From assembly GCA_002794775.1 (NCBI GenBank), contig NBAY01000061.1, positions 186,001 through 250,000 on the forward strand: DNA of 64,000 nucleotides, read 5' to 3'. Under the pieces are notes generated by a model. That model made no database searches. It worked only from the letters and a program-made list of their open reading frames with translations, and had not been told where the DNA came from. Below, piece by piece: positions 58,200 to 64,000 of the stretch (position 1 is the stretch's first letter; the number at the start of each line of letters is the position of its first letter). Source of the DNA: Porodaedalea pini (Eukaryota > Basidiomycota > Agaricomycetes > Hymenochaetales > Hymenochaetaceae). Both the position numbers and the translations under genes were made by a program.

Positions 58200-59282
58200 T
58201 TGCTGTTTTCCTGATGCACTGTTCATAATGGAGACATGTCTCGGCAGAGCAGCCCTATCACCGAGTGGACCTGATACTGAATGGTGATCCAAGAATAACC
58301 CATGGGTCCACATGGTTATCCCCAATGGATTTGAATGGGAGGAATGACCACCCAAGCACAGCAATGCCACCTGATAGGCTATGCAGTGCCACAACCAAGG
58401 AAGACACTTTGAGAAGCAGGGAAGTAAAGCCCCGATATAGAAGCACATGGGAGAAGCAGGAAGTTAATTAAACTGGAGCATGTGGAGAACGTGGGAGCCC
58501 GACTACCTAAGTAGTGATGTACTCACCTGAGTGCATGGGTCATGACATCACGTGACTCACACCTGCAGTCCAAATTGCAGAATGCAAGCAAACCATTGGA
58601 CGGAGTACATGTGCATACATCCCCACCACAGCAGCCAAGTGCTGTAGCCACCTGAAACATAGGAAGGAGACAGAAGGGCATCTGGTTGGACAGAACGTAA
58701 AGAAATTAGAAATTCAGTAGGCTATATAAGGCCGAGTAACTAGCACCCAGATCCCCATTCTCTATTGCTTTTACAGTATGGTTTTAGCTACCTGCATAGC
58801 TATCTTCTTACTCCTACCTCTACATCTATAACTACCACTGTGTAATATCCTCCTTGGTTGAATAACGAGTCCACCTCATACTGGGTTGAGGATTTGTCCC
58901 AAGTTGAATAAGGATTGACTTTGATTGAGTAGACCCTCAGCTATGCCATGCTTAGAAGGTTCCTCTCATTGTCCACAGAACCCAGTCTGGTTGAGTGCAT
59001 CTCAGCTACACCAAGCCTTGCAGTTTGCCTCCTAGACAACATTGCAGCATAACTGAATGTCTCTCGACTCTCTAGGGCATTACCTCCCCTATCTGCTGTA
59101 ACTAAGTGCTTTCAATACCAACCTCAGGTTCTACCTAATAAGGGCAGCAAAGGAGAAGCTGGCTACGGAATTAGTCAAAGATAAGTAAAGTCATCTCAGT
59201 AATACACCACTCAGAGGACCATACAGTCCAGAAGGCAACACCTTCATGGTCAAAGAATTGGAATATTCACCTGACCCTAACA
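58200..59282 (+). repeat. LTR-like right end of the 6.8-kb insert
   Basis: Non-coding. It contains TATATAAGGCCG near 58,722 followed by a pyrimidine-rich start region (CCCCATTCTCTATTGC) and ends ACCCTAACA at the insert border. This promoter-plus-terminus layout resembles an LTR, but its left edge is not clear and no second copy is present in the window. Confidence 0.4.
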
Positions 59283-60106
59283 CATGCCAACCTCACGTAC
59301 TTCAGGTTGGCACAGAAGCTAAGCTATCATCAAGCTTGCTGGCAGACAGAACTTGAAGAATTTGACTTCCACCTCAAGCACAAGTCGGGTAAGACAATGG
59401 GCAAGGCGGACCTGCTGTCACGCAAGGCGGGATACAACGAAGGCAAGGATGATAATGACGGTGTCATGTTCATCAAGGAGAAGTGGCTGAACTGTGAGGT
59501 GGTGCAGATGTCATGAGATGAGTTGTTGGAATGAGTGGGTGAAGCACAGAGGGCGCAGGATAAGTCGGAGAGGCCAACAGGTATGACAAAGGTCAACAGG
59601 ATGTGGCAAATGAAGGGAAAGGTTTACATACTGTCAGTGAGGAAGAAGGCCATATTGTGGGAGTGTCATGACTTGGTACTAGTGGGGCATCTGGGAGTGT
59701 CAAAAACAGTGGAGCTTGTCCATCGAGACTTCTGGTGGGCGTCTATGTTCTCCAATGTCTGAGTGTATGTCCGAGGGTGTGATTGCTGTCAGCGAATGAA
59801 GGCTCTGAGGGTGTCGAGATCAAGGCCACTCCATCCGAATGCAGTTCCTGAAGGTCCTTGGGAAATTGTGACAGTCAATCTCATTGGAGAACTCCCAGAC
59901 TCGAAGGGACATAACGCAATCTGCGTCTTTGTGGATAGATTCTTGAAGTAGATGCACGTGATCCCAATGACGACAAAACTCTTGGCTGAAGGCATGGCCC
60001 AATTGTACCATGACCATGTCTTCCACCTCCATGGCTTACCAAAGAAGATCATCCATGACCAAGGCACACAGTTCAATGCATTGATGATGAAAGAACTGTA
60101 CAAACT
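59283..60106 (+). pseudogene. E0 pol continued: RNase H end and integrase core
   Basis: Continues E0 after the 6.8-kb insert. It gives QTELEEFDFHLKHKSGKTMG, the zinc-binding CDCCQRMKA and LIGELPDSKGHNAICVFVDR, interrupted by TGA/TAG stops. It is cut at 60,106 by the 1.4-kb insert inside the KELYKL coding stretch. Confidence 0.87.
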
Positions 60107-61508
60107 TGTTAGGACCAGTGTCGGAACAGGTGACTAATCTGTCCGATGTACCGGAACTAGTAGACGTCCTTCTTGAAGACTCGAGGTAAGCGTTCTTGAG
60201 CTAGTCGTATGGAGGGGTGATTGGCTTGTTGAGCGCTTGGTCTTTAGCAGGAGAATAACAGTAATAGCAGCGAGCTGTGGGCTCAAGCTGAACTAGTATT
60301 GAAGACGTATCAAGGGCAGAAGAATTTTGCTGAGGAGACAAGGGCGCTCCTGCTCGCCTCTTTATAGAGTTCAGGTTCTTTGAACCTTAGCTCCACAGCT
60401 AACCTAATTCTAACTAGTTGGGGAATGGCTTCTCCAATTCTCCCGTGATCCACAGTAATTCTCAGAACCTTCCGCTCCACTATGACATTGTTGCATGCTA
60501 TAAATAGCTACTTGCGCCACTTGCTCCAAAGTTCCCATGCTTTACCCCACCGTTGTGGAGTATTGCATCATGGTGATGTCACTGTGCTATAAATAGCCAC
60601 TTGGTTCCGAGAGTCTCATTTATTCCCTTTCCAGGGATGAGTCATCCATTGGTTGGTCGGTAGATTCGGTGGTGTCTGTCTGGCTTCCTCCTGGTGTGGG
60701 GACTGGTAGTGGGTTTCCTTCACCACTTCTATCGTCTACTAGTCTGGTTGCTGCTATTAGGCGTTCTTCGTAGACCTGGGTGTATCCCACTGTTAAGCCA
60801 ACTTTGCTGGGTGCTACATCGATGCCAATTACCACTTTGAGTTGTACTCCATAATAGGTTTGGGTGGCGCGGCGGTCTACTGTTAAGTAGCCGTCGAAGC
60901 CCCTTCACCATGTAGTGATGAGGTCATCGATGATTTCATCTCTGAGTTCCCAGAGTTCATGATGCGCTTCTTGTTGTGTCTGGCGGGTAGTGATTGGCCA
61001 GTCGAGGAGAATTGCCCATCGGCCACATTGTCGGTGGTGTTCCCTTTGTGTGATCCATATTGTAAGGCCTGCTAGTGCTGCGTACATTTGTTCATCTGCT
61101 AGCCACCATTTGAGCTCGTGCATGTATGCCGTACTCGTCCTTCCCTGCATAACTGGCTCTTGCTGTCATTCGCTGAGCGGTCTGTGCTGCAAGGCAATGG
61201 GCATTGTGTTCTGTACTGATACTGCTTCCAGGACGCGTAGGAAGATTCGCTCATGTGCTGCCCATGAGTAATGATACAGCTCTCGGCAGAAGTTGCACAG
61301 CTCCATTGACTCAGGTAGGTGCATTTTATCGCTTCGGCATGGCCATGCTGTTCGATATGCTTCTTGCACTCGCTTCCTGGCTTTGTCATAGATTGTTGCA
61401 GGTGCCTCCTGGTCGAATCCTGGCTGGTAGGCAAATTGGTTCATTGTTGATCCTGTTGATCCCATGTCAATCTGCTGATCCTTCCTAAAATAGCAATTTC
61501 CTGTAACA
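60107..61508 (-). mobile_element. 1.4-kb insert with its own ORF, inserted in E0 integrase
   Basis: It starts TGTTAGGACCAG and ends TTCCTGTAACA. The flanks are AAACT on both sides (60,102-60,106 and 61,509-61,513), and removal restores the integrase codons. The ends are TG...CA, with TGTTA inverted at the two borders, but no LTR pair is seen. It contains TATAAATAG boxes near 60,500 and 60,590 and a minus-strand ORF. I do not recognise the element family. Confidence 0.7.
60620..61465 (-). pseudogene. Unrecognised ORF of the 1.4-kb insert
   Basis: One frame of 282 codons including the stop, from MGSTGSTMNQFAYQPGFD to DDSSLERE, broken only by two TGA codons (61,166-61,168 and 60,905-60,907). 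It includes YDKARKRVQEAYRTAWPCRS, ELKWWLADEQMYAALAGL, WAILLDWPITTRQTQQEA and IGIDVAPSKVGLTVGYTQVY, followed by a Pro/Ser/Thr/Asp-rich tail. Both stops could have been CGA before CpG decay. I cannot assign a function; a gag-like or host-derived protein is possible. Confidence 0.5.
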
Positions 61509-61513
61509 AAACT

Positions 61514-62437
61514 CCTGCACATCAAAGGCAACCCATCAACAGCATACCACCTGCAGACGGATGGACAGACAGAACAAGTTGACCAAGAGCTCGAACAGTA
61601 CCTTTGGCTCTTCATTAACCATTGACAATTGGACTGGAAGGACTGGCTCCCACTAGCAGAGTTTGCATACAACAACCATGAACATTCGGCAACAAAAATG
61701 TCCCCCTTTTATGTGAATACAGGACACCATCCTTTAAGCTTTGACATGACGTGAACCTCATCTGCTAACATGTCAGTGGAAGAATTCACAAAGCACATCA
61801 AGAAGACTCATCACGTCGCAAAGGACAATCTGGTCAAGGCAGCAGAGGACATGAAGCACTACAATGATTGGATGGCAGAAACTTTGGTGGAGTACAAGGC
61901 TGGAGACAAGGTCTTCCTCAACGGGCAAAACATCAGCACAGATTCACTGATGAAGAAGCTGGCCGACAAGTGGTATGGCCCCTTCGACATCATTGACAAG
62001 GTAGGAGCAAGTGCATACAAGCTCAAGCTCCCGAAGTGATGAAAAAGGTCCATCCTGTCTTCAATGAGGCCTTGCTGAAACCCGCCATCAAGCCGTCCTT
62101 TAAAAGCTAGAAGCAACCACCACCACCACCACCACCACCTGACATCGTCGACAATGAAGAGGAGTATGAGATTGAGGAGGTTCTAGACTCGCGCTTACAC
62201 CAAGGGAAGCTACAGTACCTCATCAAGTGGGTTGGCTACAATGAACTGACTTGGCAGCCTGAGATGGACTTTGGCAAGAACGCAAAGGAGGCAATCACAG
62301 AGTTCTATTAAAAACACCCTGGCGCACCTCGTAGACTCAAAATCCCTTGACAATGCCTCCATCTGATCTTTGTCGACACTGAACCCCACGACCATGATCA
62401 TGGTTGGTCGGGATGCCCAACCTTAAAGGGGGGGTAA
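61514..62437 (+). pseudogene. E0 integrase end, linker and chromodomain
   Basis: Resumes the integrase after the 1.4-kb insert (LLHIKGNPSTAYHLQTDGQT-type sequence). It goes on with MSVEEFTKHIKKTHHVAKDN (61,770), KWYGPFDIIDKVGASAYKLK, a CCA repeat giving polyproline, and the chromodomain EEYEIEEVLDSRLHQGKLQ, then YLIKWVGYNELTWQPE. A G-rich polypurine tract precedes the LTR at 62,438. Confidence 0.87.
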
Positions 62438-62606
62438 TGTTAGGACTTGAACTTTTTCCTTTTCTCTTATTTTCCCCTTTTACCATTCCTTTTCTTTTAA
62501 TCACTCCCTTTCCATTATATTTAATCATCTTTCCAACCATTTCCCACACTCCTTGACATCTGACCTTCATTCATTCCATTTCTGCTCCTTTATGTAATCT
62601 TAGATA
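62438..62606 (+). repeat. 3' LTR of E0, truncated by the pogo-like insertion
   Basis: The first 169 bases match the 5' LTR at 34,207 up to TTAGATA. The 5' LTR goes on with ATATAGTC, whereas here the transposon begins directly after TA. Confidence 0.88.
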
Positions 62607-64000
62607 CAGTCGAACCTGTGTATAAGCATTGACCTCGGTGGACACGTCGGCCAATGCTTATAGACAGTAATGCTTGTCCGCGTTATTGCGTAATAAACAA
62701 ATAAAGTTATTTCCATTTATGGAATGCTGTCTCACGCAATCCAATGTCAAGACCCACGCGCGCAGGTGAAGACATTTACATTATTTTCAGCTGTTAAATA
62801 GTTGAAAAGGACACTTTAAGAGAAATAACTACGAATATCAGCCTGGTTTAGACCCTTGTTAATCTCCTTCTGAAGCTCCCGTCGCAGCTTTGGTAACAGC
62901 TTGTGTGCCTGACTGAACTCTGCACCGGTCCGGCTTTGAAAAAGCGCATTGAGCTGCGAGAGCGCATGGCAAGCCTCTGGGAGGCTCATGAGTGGCTCTG
63001 GTTCTGGTTCTGGAGGTTCTAGCTCGGGAATGTGCTGGCCTTCCGCCTCCATTTGGTTCAGCCTAACCTGTGAGATAATTTCGTCGTCTGTCCACTCGGC
63101 CTCTGTGATTTTCTCGCCCTCCACATCAAGAAGTTCTTCAACCTTCTGCACGTCCTTGGTTCCAGCTTCCATAGAAAGTTCCTTCAGTGCTTCTTCAAGT
63201 TCTGTAACGGCCTTCTCGACTCCAACATCCTGGTTTATAGTTCTGACCGCCGAGTCAGATGTGCCTGTGCTAAGAATACCTGCATGCTTCCAGCAGTTTG
63301 CGACAGTTTTCGGTGTTATTAGGTCCCAAGCTTCCATAACAAGACGCATTCCCTGAAGCTGATCGATAAAATATATCTTTTCAGCCCCTTCTTCGTAACG
63401 ACTGAGAGCACCAAGAATGAACAAGCGCCGATAATGTGCCTTAAATGCACGAATAATCCCGGCGTCCATTGGCTGGATGTGTGACGTCATATTTGGGTCA
63501 AGGAAAATAACCTCTGTGTTTGTAAGCGCCTTTGGATCGAAAATGTGAGATGGTGCATTGTCGATTGTGAGGCAAATCTTGCGCTCCTGAGTGCGCATAT
63601 CTCTGTCAAGGTCCTCAAGAAAACTTGATAAGGTTTATTATCAATTAATGGATAAGAAATAAAATAAATTTTCACTCACATCTTGAAAACTGAGCCTGTC
63701 ATCCATGCTTTTTTATTCCAAAAGTAGTAAAATCCAAGATCAACACCTTCTTTCTTCTGGAAGCACCGAGGTTTACGTGCATGGCCTAAAAAAAGAGGAG
63801 CCCTAATATCTGATCCATCTGAGTTTGTAATTAACCCAAGCGTAATTCGTGTTTTGTCCCCTTTTCCACCAGAAATCTGCTGTGTAGCGAGTGTGCGATC
63901 TGGTGGCATCCTATAATAGAGGCCCGTTTCATCGAAATTGTATATGTCACATAGTTTGTAACCCGAAAGAGTGGTCTGGAGACGCTTCCGAGCGGCTGTG
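62607..64000 (-). mobile_element. Pogo/Tigger-like DNA transposon, left part
   Basis: The terminal sequence CAGTCGAACCTGTGTATAAG directly follows a TA dinucleotide of the E0 LTR. That is the target and the CAG-type terminus expected of the Tc1/mariner-pogo group. It carries a minus-strand transposase and runs beyond the window, so the other end and its TA cannot be checked. Confidence 0.83.
62816..64000 (-). CDS. Pogo-type DDE transposase, C-terminal part (5' end outside window)
   Basis: The minus strand reads YNFDETGLYYRMPPDRTLA with the first catalytic Asp, then GGKGDKTRITLGLITNSDG and FLGHARKPRCFQKKEG to SVFK. A 66-base GTGAGTG...CAAG intron (about 63,612-63,677) follows, then FLEDLDRDMRTQERK, the second Asp in LTIDNAPSH, and the third in SHIQPMDAGIIRAFKAHYRR. 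After the DDE domain come a charged tail with a short Pro-Glu repeat (LEPPEPEPEPL) and the end NQADIRSYFS. It cuts and reinserts the transposon at TA sites. No stop interrupts the visible part, unlike all the retroelements here, so this is the youngest and possibly still functional element. The DNA-binding N-terminus lies past 64,000. Confidence 0.88.

Larger units (their letters stand above)
52459..59282. mobile_element. 6.8-kb non-autonomous insert carrying host gene fragments
   Basis: It starts TGAAAGGAAATTT and ends GACCCTAACA. It is flanked by CATGC on both sides (52,454-52,458 and 59,283-59,287), and removing it rejoins E0 pol exactly at GACCATGCCAACCTC. TG...CA ends and a 5-base duplication suit an integrase-type insertion. 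However, no matching LTR pair is visible: the right end looks like an LTR (TATA box near 58,722) but the left end does not match it. No transposase or reverse transcriptase is seen. The interior holds an orphan ORF, ATAG-rich arrays and fragments of at least four host-type genes, listed separately. Confidence 0.72.
34207..62606 (+). mobile_element. Ty3/gypsy chromodomain retrotransposon E0 (outer element of the nest)
   Basis: The 5' LTR is 34,207-34,570. Its own DNA is then scattered: 34,571-34,874, 49,749-52,458, 59,283-60,106, 61,509-62,437 and the truncated 3' LTR from 62,438. These pieces give the same order as the related copies (gag, pol, integrase, chromodomain). The interruptions are E1 (duplication CCTTC), a 6.8-kb insert (CATGC) and a 1.4-kb insert (AAACT). 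The 3' LTR is cut by a pogo-like transposon at 62,607. The outer target-site duplication cannot be tested because the right flank is outside the window. E0 is the most decayed copy: no protease region, many stops, small deletions. Confidence 0.88.

Noticed and set aside
52459..59282. Helitron as explanation of the gene-carrying insert
   Set aside because: Helitrons leave no target duplication and end in CTRR next to a hairpin; here there is a CATGC duplication and TG...CA ends, and no Rep/helicase sequence is seen.

Overview
The window is fungal nuclear DNA, almost certainly from a mushroom-type basidiomycete (Agaricomycotina). The genes have many short introns of about 45-75 bases, pyrimidine-rich leaders, DUF6533 membrane proteins and FunK1 kinase relics. 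The species cannot be named from the sequence alone.

Region 1 (1-31,276) is gene-dense host DNA. After 2.2 kb with no gene I can defend come a thioesterase-superfamily protein (+), HMG-CoA lyase (-) and IRE1, the unfolded-protein-response kinase/RNase (+); the last two diverge from a shared 275-bp promoter region. Next are a DUF6533 membrane protein (+), a serine-rich membrane protein (-), a small acidic protein (-), the ribosome-biogenesis WD-repeat protein Jip5/WDR55 (+), the cohesin subunit Scc3/Psc3 (-), an inverted DUF6533 paralogue (-), a DHA2-type MFS transporter (+) and an ALDH7/antiquitin-type aldehyde dehydrogenase (-).

Region 2 (31,449-64,000) is an almost continuous nest of mobile elements starting next to the ALDH7 promoter. 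A non-LTR retrotransposon (gag zinc knuckles plus endonuclease) is broken at 34,207 by chromodomain-type Ty3/gypsy element E0 (+). E0 is split by a second copy, E1 (-, 34,875-49,748, duplication CCTTC), and E1 by a third, E2 (+, 41,316-48,975, duplication GTTCA). E1 and E2 each carry a related solo-LTR-like insert. E0 is split twice more, by a 6.8-kb insert (52,459-59,282, duplication CATGC) and a 1.4-kb insert (60,107-61,508, duplication AAACT). Its 3' LTR is hit by a pogo-like DNA transposon at 62,607 that runs off the window.

The most unusual piece is the 6.8-kb insert. It holds decayed fragments of at least four host-type genes: prolyl-tRNA synthetase in two separated parts, a FunK1 kinase, a tricalbin-like SMP-C2 protein and an FHA/tail-anchor protein. 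Several are joined directly, in the same orientation and with introns retained, and they lie between ATAG-rich arrays of opposite orientation. The gypsy family also shows an 11-nt complementarity between the LTR start-site region and the sequence just after the LTR, as expected for Tf1/sushi-type self-priming. The paired LTRs carry reciprocal CpG decay, the mark of past cytosine methylation or a RIP-like process.
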